NCBI GenBank assembly: GCA_961205875.1
Contig: OY540818.1
Location: forward strand, 12,932,761-12,996,760
Source of the DNA: Sialis fuliginosa
Lineage: Eukaryota > Arthropoda > Insecta > Megaloptera > Sialidae
Direction of reading: 5' to 3'
Length of the DNA: 64,000 nt
Position 1 is the stretch's first letter, and every line of letters starts with the position of its first letter. Position numbers and translations under genes: made by a program. Positions 26,001 to 41,000 of the stretch are shown in pieces. The notes under the pieces were generated by a model. That model saw nothing but the letters and a program-made list of their open reading frames with translations. It did not search any database and had not been told where the DNA came from.

Positions 26001-29000
26001 GTAATATTTGATACCTACTTCTAAATTTTTTTGCACATTATAAAAATATATACTTACAGAAAAAAATTGTTAATTTATTTAAAAATCCAGAATTCTTATT
26101 TAAATTTCATCTCGATCGACCTGTTGATCAACTCTGGTATAAACAAATTAGATCAAAATGCACTGCAACTTACGTAACTAGAAAATTAACAAAAGCTAAA
26201 ATGTTAACTGTATATATATATTAAACCGATGTCATTTTTTATTAAATAGTTTGAAAAAAGGTATCAAGGAATGCGAAAAAATAAATCGAAAATTCTTAAT
26301 ATTTTTTATTAATACATATGTAGATGTTATAAGAGTATATTAAAAAATAAAAGTAGGAAGGAATTCAAACTATTTTACAAAACACTTCTTCAGTGTTTCC
26401 TAACCGGTGTATTGTGACACATTAGTACGTTTATTTTTGGCACAAATATATCATAAAAGATTTCTAAACTTATTAACGAATATTTTTATAATGTAAACAT
26501 AAATAGATCTAGACATTGCTTATTAAAAAATGTTTAGAAACTACCAAGGCTGCTGGGTAGTAAGAATAAAATAAAAATTAAATTATTATAAATATTATCT
26601 TAAATATTTCAAATATTAATAAAATAATCAATAATATCTTTACTTTCTTATATTCATGTATAAAATACATACTAAATAATAATATAAAAGCGAATGTAAC
26701 TCTGTCTGTTTGTTACCTTTTCACGGCTAAACCGCTTAACTGATCTTAATGAAATTTGGCAGAGAGATAGCTTACATCCTGAGGAAGGAAATAGGCTATT
26801 TTGTATCCTGCAAAATTGATTTTTTTGAATTCCGGATTTTGATGGAATTATCCACTCTTTTTGCCATGATGTCTGTCTGTCGGTTTGTCTGTTGTTCTGT
26901 AGACGCTGTATCTAACTCAAATACGACAAATCGTATAAAGATGAAATTTTTATATTTAAGATTGATTTTCGTCTCGGAAAAACCCCACTTTTTTTGAAAA
27001 CGATATTTCAACCGGAAACGGATGTCAATTTTTGAATTTTCCTAATTATTTTTATTTATTAATTATCTACATTTTATTATTAGTTTGCTATATATATTTT
27101 TTAATAAAATTAGAAACACGTACACTGTTCACTGTCAGTATTACGTATAAGAAAATTCTGTGGCACCTATTACAGCTTTTAATAAAATGAAAAATCCACT
27201 TCTATTCCAAATATATGTGTGTTTTATAGTTTTATGTAATTATTAATTGTTCAAAAAATTCGAAGGGATTTTAAAGGTAAATTAGAACAATTTTTAAAAA
27301 GTATATCTACCTTTATTTGATGATCTTTTTCCTTCTTTTAAAAACTTTTTAATGTGTTATTTTAGTGGTTTTTTTTAAGAAGCCACCTCGTTCGAACTAT
27401 TATACTACAATATACTATTTTGGTCTCATCTCGTCTAAATTTAAGGCAGTCTCGTCTCGGTATCGATCCGAGAAAAGTCTTGTCTCAAACTATGTATACT
27501 GTTTACGTTATTCCATTGTATACTTTATTTTGTTCAAATGTACATCGATTAAAAAATGTTGGTGAACATTGTAACATAAACGATAAAAACTAGCGAAAAA
27601 CTGGATTTATATTTATGTGCGTTTCTTACAAGCGCCACGTTATAAAATACCAGTTGTCATCATAATTTTATCCATGTGGTATATGTATGCATAAAAACTT
27701 CAAAGAAATGAATATTTTCTGTTATATTTAAACTTACTTACAACATTGTCAAATCAATTTGGTGTGGTAAATGAGTGTTTTTATTTATTTTTTGTTTGCA
27801 TATAATGCGTATAACTAAGATAACATAATTTGTACATTAACACGTTGTTTATTGAAAATGAATATAGCTTGTAATCGTCACAATAAAATTTACATAGTTA
27901 ATATGTAATGCAGTTATAACATATGCATAATAGTATGTGGTTACCATGATTATCATATATTAATACATTATGTGTAATATTTTCAATGACTATCTCATAC
28001 AAAGTATAATGTAAACTACATAATTGAAATAAAGCTGCGAATATTTTATAAACTTTTTGAGGTCATTTGCACAATATGTCTTGATATGAATATAGGTGGG
28101 AGTTAAAGTATTTAAAATATTTTTATTACTTTGTATATTTTTCATATGTAAATTGTTACCCACTTTTTATAAGTTTGACAAATGTAAATAAACAAACTGC
28201 TGGGTCAGTTATATTTACCAAATTATTATTTTTATTTTTTATTGATAAAAATATAAAAAAATTACACTAACAGCAAGTACTTCTTAATTTGGGATTATGA
28301 AAATTGTATAACATACATATGTATATTATTTAATTTCTACCTACAAAAAAGTTTTATTTTTGTACCTATTACCGCTAATCTCGAAAACTACTGAACCGAT
28401 TTTAATGCGGTTTTCACCAGTAAACCTACGATTTTAAATCACGTCCGGTCGTTTTCTATTTACAAGATGAACTACAGTATAAAAGTCATTTATATATAAA
28501 TCAATTTTAATCACTATGATATATCATGTCTCTTTTAAGGGCAAAAATATCTCCGCGGTTTTATCTTGTAAATAACAAAAAAAAAGTTTCGTAACCGAAT
28601 CTCTATCTCTTATAGTTTTCCAGATCCCCATACTGTACTCTACTTAGACGGTTCCGGTGTAAATTCTATAGATTAAAAACAATTCGTTTTATTAGCTTCA
28701 TAAGTTCTTATGTAACACAAATAACACTGTTGATTTTTTCGACAGAAATTTCAATGCCATACAACATATTAGTGCTTATTAAAATTGTATTACATAGTGC
28801 AACCCACCTGTTAATAATAAAAAAATATGTATTATTTACCTATATACACTAAGCTTATAAAAAGTACCCTACACTTAACTGTATACAATAATGAATCAGC
28901 AATACTTTTTGTGGCCCAGTGCTGTGCTTATACAGTAAATTAGAACGTACGGTGAAAGAATACGGTGAAGAGGAAATGCAAATGTGCAACGAGCACGAAT

Positions 29001-32000
29001 TTGGTAATTTTTTTTACTCTTTAAATTTACTTTTTCATCATAACAACTATATGCACAGTTGCGTTGTATAATTTCAAAATTATTAATGTGATCATTCATT
29101 CGTATAATGAAAACTGAACGAAGGTTAGAATTAAATCTTATCCCTTCTATTATTATTAATAAAATAATTTTTGCTACTACTTTCGACAAGTTTTTTTTAT
29201 TAATAAGCAAAAAATTCGTGATAAAAAATTAATTGAACAGAATTTATTTTCGTATATTAAAGATTGTATAATTTTTCACAATTACTTGCCAATAAAAAGT
29301 TCATTACATCTTTGCATACGTGCACATACACATGCACATATTATTTTCTATTCCGTGTTTAGACTAGAAAGACAAAACAGTAACATGGTGTTTTTTGACA
29401 AAATAACAATAAACCCTATACATTTTATAATACGAAGTGTTTTAAAAACACTGTGTTGCTGTTTTGTCTTTTTGGTCTAAACAACAAATTTTTATGTGAG
29501 ATATATTATATATCATGGCCTCCACAAAATGGGGGTTGACAAGGCTCTAGCTCGTAAACCCGGTGAGTGTTGGGGGGGGGATGACGCAGTGAGTTAATAA
29601 GCTTTTTTTGCTCTTCACTAAAAAAATTCTTAGCGAAAAGAAGCCCGTTGAAAATTCTAGTCTGAGGGCCCGTGATAGGGTATGAGGGCCATGTTGTATA
29701 TTTGTATATATGCATATTTTTTTATTAACACCTATATAATATTTATATGTACCTATACTAATGTTATAAAAATTTGTAGACTAAAAATCTGAAGAAGATC
29801 ATATTGATCGAAACGTAAAGAATAAATAAAATAAAAAAACTTATAGACCAGAGTATCCCATTTATTTTTTTAAAATATGTATATAAATATACGCGCTATG
29901 TATATTTATTATAATACAATTATTTGTCCACTAAGAATAGATTTTTTGAAATTCAACCTGTAAGGGGCGGAAAAGGGTGTTAAACTTTATTTTTATTTAA
30001 TATGTTGATCTGCATAACTATTTGTATTATAAAGTTTAATTTCAGGCAAAATTATCTTGCGTTAAAGTTAAAATTCATTTTTCAACTCGAATAAGGGTAT
30101 AAAAAAAAATAATAATCGTCCAAAAAAAAATCCTTCGTCCATCCGGAGGACAATTATGTATAGAATAAGTGAGAAAAATTTCAAACCGATCGGCAAAGCC
30201 GTTCTCAAGTTACATTGATCACCGTCTTCGAAAACATGGTTTCGAGAAAAACGCGTAAGATTTGCATACAGATAAAAAATTTATTTTGGAACTTACACTG
30301 AATCATCTATGGATAGGACATTTATCTGAAATTTTCAGAGAATACTTTTTAAATATTCTACTTTGAGAAAATGCAAAAAAATGGATTTTTTCAAAATTCT
30401 AAGTGGGTCTGCCCCCTTAAATACGAATACAACATTGGTGAAACCGTGGGCGCGTGACCGCTAGCATTATATAAAAAAAAAAACAAATGTAATAATATGA
30501 AATGAATATAACAAAATCACTTTTTAATTTTTTATTCGCATAATTATTCAAACATGTTTCACTTTTCATGGAACCATCCGTGACCAAAAATAAAAAAGAA
30601 TGCCATATCTACACATAAATGATATAAAAATACACGTTTTAATCTATTTATAATGTAGAAGTCTTCGACTCCGAAATTTTGTCGCAACTATTTTTAGAAA
30701 CTAATAAAAAACATGCTTGATCATACACACTGACTCGTTCGTTGCCAGTGGTTTGGAGTTGGTGCCATAGAAGAACTATGTGTGTATGTGTATGTTTACG
30801 CCCACTTAATACTGCGCCGTGGTTTACTTCTTCGCGTTGGAACAGATAGCTCAAGGTGTGCAGAATTTTAGATATTTTACTTCCATGTTCTGAAAGAAAT
30901 GGAAGTATTGTAATACCATCGAAAAATCGTGTCCGAGAAAATGACAAATTCTGATTGTACTAACTTCAAAACGTAAAGAAAAGTTAATTTCCGCATGGCA
31001 GCTGTGTGTCTGGATGTAGAATTTTTTTTCATTCACGATAACTATCGTAAAAATACACCGATCTGAATTATTTTTGGGGAAAATGTTTGTCTCAGTGAGT
31101 ACTCCAGACCTATTGATTTTGGTGCTAATCGGATTAGGGGTTTTGGAAATATTCGAAATTTTGTAACTATAGGTTCACAGGCCAGCCAGTGGCACGTATG
31201 GATATTTTTGAGAGGCAACCGCTATAGTCGATAAAATGCACAAAATAAAATACAATTTCTATGACAATGTTAAAACGAACAAGTATATCTTTAAAAATAC
31301 TGGATCTATGAATTGAGCAGATATCTTTTTGTAGGAAATTTAATTCTCTACAAATCTTTGATGTGTGAATTTTTTTTCAATGAGCTATTTAGACGTAAGT
31401 AAAAAAGTCATTTCTAATCAAAAAATTATTTTTTATTCGCTGCAAATTCTAGAAGATAAAAAAAAAAATATAAACATAAAATTATGTATTAAATATAAAA
31501 TGTTTCGATGCCCTCTGGAGAAGAAATTATACATTTTCGTATATTGCGCCCTTCACAACTTTTGTACAATTTCAGTAAAATTTGAACTATCATTTCCACA
31601 AAAAATTTTAATCAAAAGGCAAAATTCATTGCTTTTGATTAGGGTCCTTTATTTTGCTTTACTGCTAAAACGGCTTTTTTGCTGACATGGGTTTATTAAC
31701 ACATAAATTCTCTGTTGAGCACAATAGATTTAGACATATACAAAATAATTTATAACTTTATAGAGAACTCAAAAATACAATTGGGGATAATTTTGTAATA
31801 CAGTCGTTGCGAATAGCGTTAGTGCAGCTGGATAATCACAGGCATACGGGGCTGTATGGGAGCAATTCGATAATGACTATTTAGGCTAAAATAGAAATAA
31901 GAACCTATTGTCTGTTCATAGGGCTTCATGACTGTTTCCTGCCCTGATTGTCTCAGGGCACTTCTCGATTTCCCCAGTCATCCATGTCTGATCGTGGCAT

Positions 32001-35000
32001 AGTGACGTTAATAACTGGCTGTAGGTATATGAAAATAAATGCCACAAAAAAAAACTCCAGAAAGTTTGTCGGTATGTTTACGGGACAGCCTGTATATAAA
32101 ATATGTGTATATATGTATGTTATATTCTCTTCAGTTTATAATATCTGGCAAACTATCATTATGTCAACAATTCATATCCTTTTGTCAAACAAAATATTTT
32201 AATGAAGTACCATTTATTTCAAATAAATATTACAGATGTTTAAAGAACACGTAGAAAAATAAACTTACTATTAAAATAATAGTTTTAAATGAAAGCGGTC
32301 GATAAGTTATCTGTGTAAATAGCTTGTAAACATGACACAGAGTCTATTGATTTAGCACTAGTGTAAATTTATTTGTTTTTATAATATCCATTACTGTGTA
32401 ATGATGTTATCATTTAACTTTTTTTTTATTTGGTATAAGAGAAAAAATTGGCATGATTTTTAATTTCTCAGATATGCTTTAACGTAATAAATACACCATA
32501 TTTAGCATCAAATCCCCGATTTGTATATATATGTATATATATATTTACTATTTCCATACGTATATATAATTATTATCAAATATGGTAGTTATTTACGTCG
32601 AAAACAATAAATTATTCCAATGTATAATTATTACTTTAAATCGAATACCTACTAGATTTTTCAACAGTTGGTAACACAGAAATCTGGCTTCTGATTGTTA
32701 CCGAACAATTCGATGTAAATTATAAATATACCTATCATTTGTAAAACAGTGCATTAGGAATGTATGCAGTAACGGCTAGAGGTATCAGGTTGAAATTAAT
32801 ATCAAATACTAAGATCCACAGCCTGATAGTCCTGTAAAAATTCAACTTTCTAACTCATTGCAATAAAATTTTTTTGACTGACTGATCATGAAGACCTATA
32901 AGGTATTAGAAAAATCTCATAGCACAAATAAAGGTACAAATCCGAAAATCATTAATTTCTAATTCCATGTGGAATTATTACGTGATAAACTATGTTTTGC
33001 GGTTTCTTTTAGAAGCGTCTACGTAAAAACACTTACACACAAAGACGCCTTGGGAATCGGGTCCATTGGTTACGTAATAAACTATTGTTAATAATAAAGT
33101 TTTATATGACGGTACGAAACCCTCAGGGCGCGAGTTCTACTCGCACTTGTCCGTCTTTTTTTAAACATTTTATCGTATCCTCTATAAATACCTACCTGCA
33201 ATATTAACACAATCTTAAAAATATTAAATATAGTTATTCAATTATATATGCACACATAATTCAAAGTCATTAACTTAATACAAAAAATATACGATCTTTG
33301 AATTACGCACACATTGAAAAGATTTGTTTAACAGTATATGCACATGAGCTAAACTTGTACATTATTTCAGAAGATTTCGTGCAAATGTTATTTTTAGAAA
33401 TGCACACACTAATATTCTTATAATCAGGTCGTTCAACTTTGGCACGGTGCAAACATTCTTATTCAAACATTTGTAACTTAATTATTATTAATTTCAAATA
33501 CCAATAAGTTCTTGTAAGGGATGATTTCTACAACACACTAAGTACCTACATATGTATATTTAGAAAGAAGGTAGCAGTTTTGTTATACTTGAGGCTTATA
33601 GACTCGACAATTACTGAACCGATTTCAATGCGGTTTTCACCAATAGTTAGATAATTTTTCTGTGCATGTTCGTGGCTATTAATATTTTACAAAAACCTAA
33701 GATTTAACACCAAAAGATTTAAAAAATCTTTATCAAGTCGTGTTTTGTTTCCATAATGTCACAGCATAAATATTTTATTAATTTAGGTTGTCGAACAATT
33801 GGATGATTTTTGACACATGTTAACAATTAAATATTTTGTAATATATTGATTGAAAATTGAAATATAACGCAACATTTCACTTCCAAGAAAGGTAAAATAT
33901 TTTAAATTGATTATGATTGTTCGCATAGGACCCCCACGATATTTACGATTTTGTATAATGAATAAAAAAACAAAAAAAAAAACAAAATTATAATATTTCA
34001 CCTCCTGTTACATATGAAGGGTTGTAATTAGTTTCATTCGATCCGGCAGCAAAAATACCACTTAGTGCGTGAGGTTTCGAAATCAACGTGAGTAACAGCT
34101 AGTATAGTATATGATTTAATATTTGTTACATCGAAACAATCTTCTGTTAATAAATTTACAAAATATTTCGTCGTTTTTGTAATCAGTAATTACCTTGGAA
34201 TGAGTCCAATAGAATATTTTACGAGAATTAAAAATACAAACATGAGAAAATGAAGTACTTGCTCCGTTGACCTTTTTCTTAACTACTTCGTTATAAAACT
34301 GATTTATTTATCTGCATACTAGCTTTGTGTGCCAAATATTTGAAGTTCAGATTCGATGTAATTGAACTCTTAAACTTTTAAAAATGTACGAATGTACCTA
34401 CGTAATTATCTTGGAAAACATTATACATTTCACATCATAAAAAATTAGTAAAACTCGCGGCATCGCTCGTTTGTAGGGGAGAGAGAGGTTATAAATTACA
34501 ATTTTACAAAAACACTCAAATATAACCGAAATCAATAGCGGTGACACAAACTAAAAAATAACAACAAAAAATAAAGTAGTTCTTTACCCAAAAAAAGGTT
34601 GACGATTAACTTTTAAACAATGTTGAGTTGAAATGTCACATCCAATTAGTCTAGACAATGTCGATTTGGATCGTTCCATCTTATACTAACTAGTGTAGAA
34701 AATGGTAAATAAGTTTTAAAAATATATGACCCGATTTTTTGAAAACGAAATCAGTGCTGTAAAATGTCCAATGTTTATAACAAACAACAAACAAAAACTA
34801 TGGTTATGACTTATCAAATACAAATCCCCTACCATAAAAATTGTAAGAGTTTAGACTTACACGTGTTTCAATAGCAATGCTATCATCATCAGAGCAATAA
34901 ACTGTCTTTAGGACTCCGATGATGACAGCATTGCTATTGAAACACGTGTAAAGCTAAACTCTTACAATTTTTATGGTTAGGGGATTTGTATTTGATATGT

Positions 35001-38000
35001 CCAATGTCCAGTATATATTTTATATCTACTGGACATTTTACAGTTTAGTTGTAATACGTGTTGGTGGTAACTCAACATCTAACAAGGAAGTGAATATCTT
35101 GATCACACATCTTGTTTTATAAAAAATAAAACTATAAGAGTGAAGCTTTGCGGAACTTCATACAATGTTGAAGCAAACATAAGCGTTAACCATTAAAAAC
35201 AAAACACGTTATGGAACAAAATAGGTGTAAATAATTTAATATATGAATGATCACATAGTAAAGCAGATACGTATTAAGTAAACCCAACCGCAATTTTTTA
35301 AACTATGTGATATAAATTTGCATGATTGATTACATGCAATATCAGTTATATGTAGCTTTGTTAAGAGGTTACATCTAATCGTTACTTCATAAAATGATAC
35401 TTTTTTTAGAATAATAAAAAAAGCAAGTTTGTGACGAAAAAAACGACCTTAAATTCTTTACAAAAACCGTAATTGTTAACCAATCGTAAAAATCGTGTGT
35501 ACTTGTGATGTAAAATGTATCTAACAATAAGAAGTTACAGTTAAAATTTCAAGTCGATCGGAGGGATAATGGCCAAGATACGTTTTCCGCAGTTTTTATA
35601 AACGTGTTTTTGATAAAAATGAATTTAAAGTTTGAAAACTGTTTTACTACATGCAAACGTCAACGTTAGTTCCGACTTTTTTCGAGACTTTGTCGGTTTG
35701 GCGGTTTTCGGTTGCTTGTTTATTTATTATAATTCCACGTTGAAAACATAACCCTAAAAACAATTGTATAATGTTATGTATAAAGTGCAAGGTCGTTTAA
35801 AAAAATAGTATGAGAAATTGCAGTTATTTGACTGTTCATTTTAAGTTAGCCATGCTTAGACTTAGGGAAGAGCGCCATGGGAAAATCTTTTGGATGCAAT
35901 TTTTTTAAAGCGCGAAAATGCCCTACAAAAGAAAAAAAATGTTTTTTTAAATCAAAACTTTTTTTGTATCATCATTAGGCCTTTCTGCTTAAAAAAGATC
36001 CTTACACTCATATCTGTAACTCTACTCATTTATTTGTTATATTTTTTTAAAGTTCATAAAATCTTGAATTTGGGTGTTTTCAATCATGAAAATGTACTTT
36101 TTAAAACTAATATTATCATATTTAAAAAAAATTTATAATCTTCAAACGAATGTATTGCCCTGTATTAATTACCCTCCCAAAGTAGAGAAACGCGCTTAGT
36201 TGTTAATTAAAATAAAGGTGGCTGCCGGTAATAATCTTAAAATTGAATTATACCATATTGTTAACATTCGTTTGAAGATTATAAATATATTTTTTAAATA
36301 TGACAATATTAGTTTTAAAGTGTACATAAACTTTAAAAAAATTATAACAAATAAATGAGTAGTGTTTAAGTTATTGTTTAAAAAAACATTTTTTTCCTTT
36401 TGTAAGGCCTTTTCGCGCTTTAAAAAAAATTGCACCCAAGTGCCGACTGGCACCTTGACTTTTTAAGTTCTTTGAGGTCTCAGGTATACGAATCTGAACA
36501 TAGTTATCGGTTGTCATATTATGTCCACTTACTTCCTTCCAGCTCCTGGTCTAAATGATAATAATCAATACATAAAATAAAAAATAATTTACTTATATAG
36601 AATAAAAATACATTAAAAGACATATGAATGAAAGAATTATCACAGTCAATTCTCATTAAACCGAGATAGAGAGTCTCTGATTTGTAATTGTATATTCAAG
36701 AACCGCCATTTTTATCTCCGTGATGTAAATTTACACAAGTGCACATGCTGTGCATTAATAAATAGGTACACAATCTAATCACAGCCTGCGCGCTGTGTTT
36801 CTCGATACAGATAATTGTAACGGAAGTGTATGATGCACATACACACACACATGCAAAGAGTACGTTTACGCACGTACGTATGCAAACGACGACTGCTGCG
36901 GCTGTTGTTTATCAAGTAAATTGTTTTTCGATTGAATTGATGTCAGCTTGTGTATGCAGAATCTCATTCGTATGTCCAAGATGGAAGATAAAATATTTGT
37001 AAACAATGAATCATGTATAAATGTTTTTATAATAGTCAACTGAAATTTGAATTTATTTAAAGTATAACATACACAATACAGAATGCTTATTTTCAAAATA
37101 AAAAATATCTAAGAAAATAAATATTACATTTTTCGCAGTTTTGTACGCGAGTATTTTTAAATTGGCGAATGCCAGTGTCACTAATTACTTTCAAAACAAA
37201 CCCAAGTGCGTGTTGGGCACACACATGATAGGGTTCCGTAACCATTCTCACTAATATTATCTTTAACTAACATTCTCTACTCTACTTGATTATAAAAAAG
37301 ATAATTTGCAATTGAGGAGGGGGGGGGGGGGGGTATTATTATTATTTATTTTCTTATATACCTACTATAAGTACATACTTATACGGTAGTATTACTAAGC
37401 AAATTGTTTTATAATTCGAAATGGAAATAACCATAATTAATTTTTCGCCATGATGTCTATTTTTTAAACGATAATACAACCGGAAATAGAAGTTTACTCT
37501 TGTCATTTTTTCAGATTATTTTTAAAATGGTGGATATTAGAAAAAATGTTTCAGTAAAAAGTTGTAGAGAATGTTATTTTCTATAATTAATGTCTTACTC
37601 ATTTGGTTTTAAATTATCAATTTGCTCAGTTTTGTGTTACCAAAAGTAAAACCAAGAAACATTAGCGATGGAACAAGGATTTATTATACCTAGTTTACAA
37701 GGAGTGTTTACATAGGTGTGACGTCAAAAATGCGCCATGACACCTGCGAGCGTTTTGGCGTCAAATTCAAAATTAATTTTAAAAGGGTCAATTTTTGTAA
37801 TTAAACTTTTATTTTCTGCAGAAATAAGCATTTTTTTGGAAATAAGAGACACGTAAGATCATCATAAAATAGTTTTTAAAATTAGGCACCATGCCTATTA
37901 GTTACATGTACTTTGTTTACTTACATTATTATAGATGGAAGTCCCGTGGCACACATCGTAGATATTTAAGTATTGTCTTCTTAATTAAAATAAAGAAAAT

Positions 38001-41000
38001 CATTCATGATAATTTATTATCAATTATTTATTAAACATATTACATGTAAATGCACGTTATATATTATACTGCAACTAAAGATGCGAATTATCGTAAGAAT
38101 TCGTTAATAATACGCCATTTAATGTATTTTCAAGTTAAAGATATTTTACTCGTACTGAAACGAGATAGTTTTCTACCAGGCTAGACCATTGTAGTGTTAT
38201 CATTTGTTTTTAAATACTTACAAGTTGACTGTATACGCCAATTAGATTGGAACGACACAAGATAAAGTTACACAGCTATAAGTAAGCGCTATACAGCATA
38301 AAAACATATCTTTGCGCGCAATTAACTATAAGAAAAACGTACAACGGTAAGAATGCAATCCCGTGACGGCAGCATAAAGATTTTAAAGATTAAGAGATAA
38401 AATAAATAAATTACTACATGGCGGAGTATAAATCTTTGAGATACGCGCGCGCTACCATCGACATTGCAAATATCTACTCGCGCGGATAATTGTAACGGAA
38501 GTGCAAGACGCCAGACAGGTACGCACACACACCCGTACACACACACACGCATACACACCCGTACTCCAGTGGCGGCTCATGGGGATATTTTAATATTTTA
38601 TACGAGAAATATAATATAATAGGCATGATGCCTAATTTTTAAAAACTATTTTATAATGATCTTACGTGTCTCTTATTTCCAAAAAATGCTTATTTGTGCT
38701 GAAAATAAAGGTTTAATCACAAAAATTGACCCTTTTAAAACTAATTTTGAATTTGACGCCAAAACGCTCGCAAGTGTCATGGCGCATTTTTGACGTCACG
38801 CCTATGTAAACACTCCTTGTCAACTATAATAAATCCTTGTTCCATCGCTAATGTTTCTCGGTTTTACAGTGCAGATATTAATGAAACAAAAATGACGTTT
38901 ACGTAGCCGTGACGTCATCCACTCTGACTGGTGTTTTATCAAACATGGCAGATTTCTGTATTTTGCGTTTTTATTTTAACAAATATCATATTAATCTCTC
39001 TTTTAATATAAAAATACATTTTTTAGAATCTTTTTAACTTATTTCATTATTTAAAATCATAATTTCAGTGATACCTTATTGCTGGCATAATAAGTAGGTA
39101 CAAGGAAAATTTACACCAATATTTGTCAACTCAAATTGTTCTACGGACCGAGAACATAATTACATTTTGTATTTCTAATATATTATGTATCTTTATACCA
39201 TTATAATAATAAATTATAAGACTTATGAAATATTTATTAATTTTTAACATTTTATGCAGTCTATTAAAATGCTCTCGCGGCCTTGTGGTTAAGAAACGAC
39301 GGTTATTCGTTTGATTTAAATTTTAGTATGAAACCAATAAATGCTCCCGAGCAAATTCTTTATAATACCCGACATGAGATTAATTTTCATACAGTTAATT
39401 CGTTCAAAAGCTAAAACGACTTAAACTTTTACAAGTAATTGATAAAATCAATTTTTATACGTATATGCAGTACCTAAAATGTTTTTTTCAATTTGCTAGG
39501 AAGCAAACTAAATCTTAAAGTTTCTTTTTTTCAGAGAAAAACTTCATTAATCAAGTATGTAATATTAATGTTAGCAAATCAACAAAGAGTGTACCTACTT
39601 AATTGTTAATCTCAGAGATAATAGAACGATTTAATTAATAAATACTCATCTCGAAACATTCCTGCCCTATTTGAGAATCTATTATTATAGATTATTACTT
39701 TTTTATTAATATTAATTATGCTTAAAGTAAAGATTTTCTGAAGGCGAAATCATTACGTGTCCAAGGTTGTCTATGTTAGTAGAATGTGACATGTATATAT
39801 TGTTAGTTTATCTCTACGTTGTCTATGCTAGTGGGATGTGACTTAGTCCTTAATTCAATTTAACATTGTTTACACTATATAGTACAAGAGTCATCTGGTT
39901 TTTTAAGTCTGGGGCTACTTTTGAAAATACACCTGCTGAAAATAATTGGTTACAAATTTTTGTTCATTATTTCTATTTTTAAGATTCTAACAATACAAAA
40001 AATTATAATACATGTGAGTAACACATTCAGTTTTCGTTATAATTTTTATTAAAAGTACTAATTGAAAGCTCAATTCTGGAATTTTGTCAATTTTTTTACA
40101 TTGGTAGTTTAGAAATTAAAGAGGGTAGGGGCACTCAAATAACGACTCTGAAAGCAAATATATTGTGACTGAAGGGTTAAAATCAAAAGGTCCTAAAGCA
40201 TTTTTTAGTTCTAAAAACACCTCACTTTTAGTACATATTTCAGTCTATAAGAAAGAAATCTATTTTTTTTTCAAAAATCTCATCATTTCTGTTGTTGGAT
40301 CATTAATCTACGATCGTACACCACATTTCATCATAATAGGTGTATAAATGAGAGAATAGGAGGTCTATGACATACAGATACACAGACAGACTATGGACAG
40401 ACGGAAACCATAAGGGTTCTTAATTTTCTACGAAATCATAATAAAAAATATAAATAAAATACAATATAATACGTATATTAATACTATATAATGCGTATAA
40501 TAATTAAAATATAAAAGTGTGTTGCAATTTACTACATTATTTTCCGGTATTATAAATGAGCTAACAAATTTGCTAGCTTGCAAGCACTTTCAAATGAGGT
40601 ATTAATTCTGTGATAGCTATGGAATTTAGATATTAATATTATAATATTATATCACAGTTGGCGACTCTGACAGTACCTGTTTTAATTAAGGCCAGCCGCA
40701 CTTTGAACACGAATTTGTATCGTACGTAAACCTACGACTCTGATCATACGAATTGAGTGCGCATACTGGTTATGTTTTTTCCATCAAAAAGGCAGTAATA
40801 TTCCAGTGATGTCAAATTCGTAATATTTTCAACGTACGACGTGCACAAATATCCCAACAAATTCGAATTAATTTCGCGTGTACCCAGTGTGCGAGCTCCC
40901 ATAGTTGAAGGATCAGGATCATTACCACGCGTGCGCGAAACTTGTCAAACACTTCATGAAATTTCAAGAGAACTGTCAGTTAAGTTTGAAACCTCATGTG

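Larger units (their letters stand above)
34757..35043. mobile_element. small MITE interrupted by a Penelope-like inverted dimer
   Basis: The outer inverted repeat CTGTAAAATGTCCA (34757-34770) / TGGACATTTTACAG (35030-35043) belongs to a tiny host MITE. Inside it, an insert at 34775-34996 is flanked by the exact 11-bp duplication ATGTCCAATGT (34764-34774, 34997-35007). The insert is two inverted arms of about 82 bp around a 19-bp spacer, and each arm holds a hammerhead-like motif. Confidence 0.7.

Noticed and set aside
35890..36453. two opposing open frames of 82-85 codons that look homologous
   Set aside because: They are similar because they lie on the two arms of one inverted repeat, not because of a duplicated gene.
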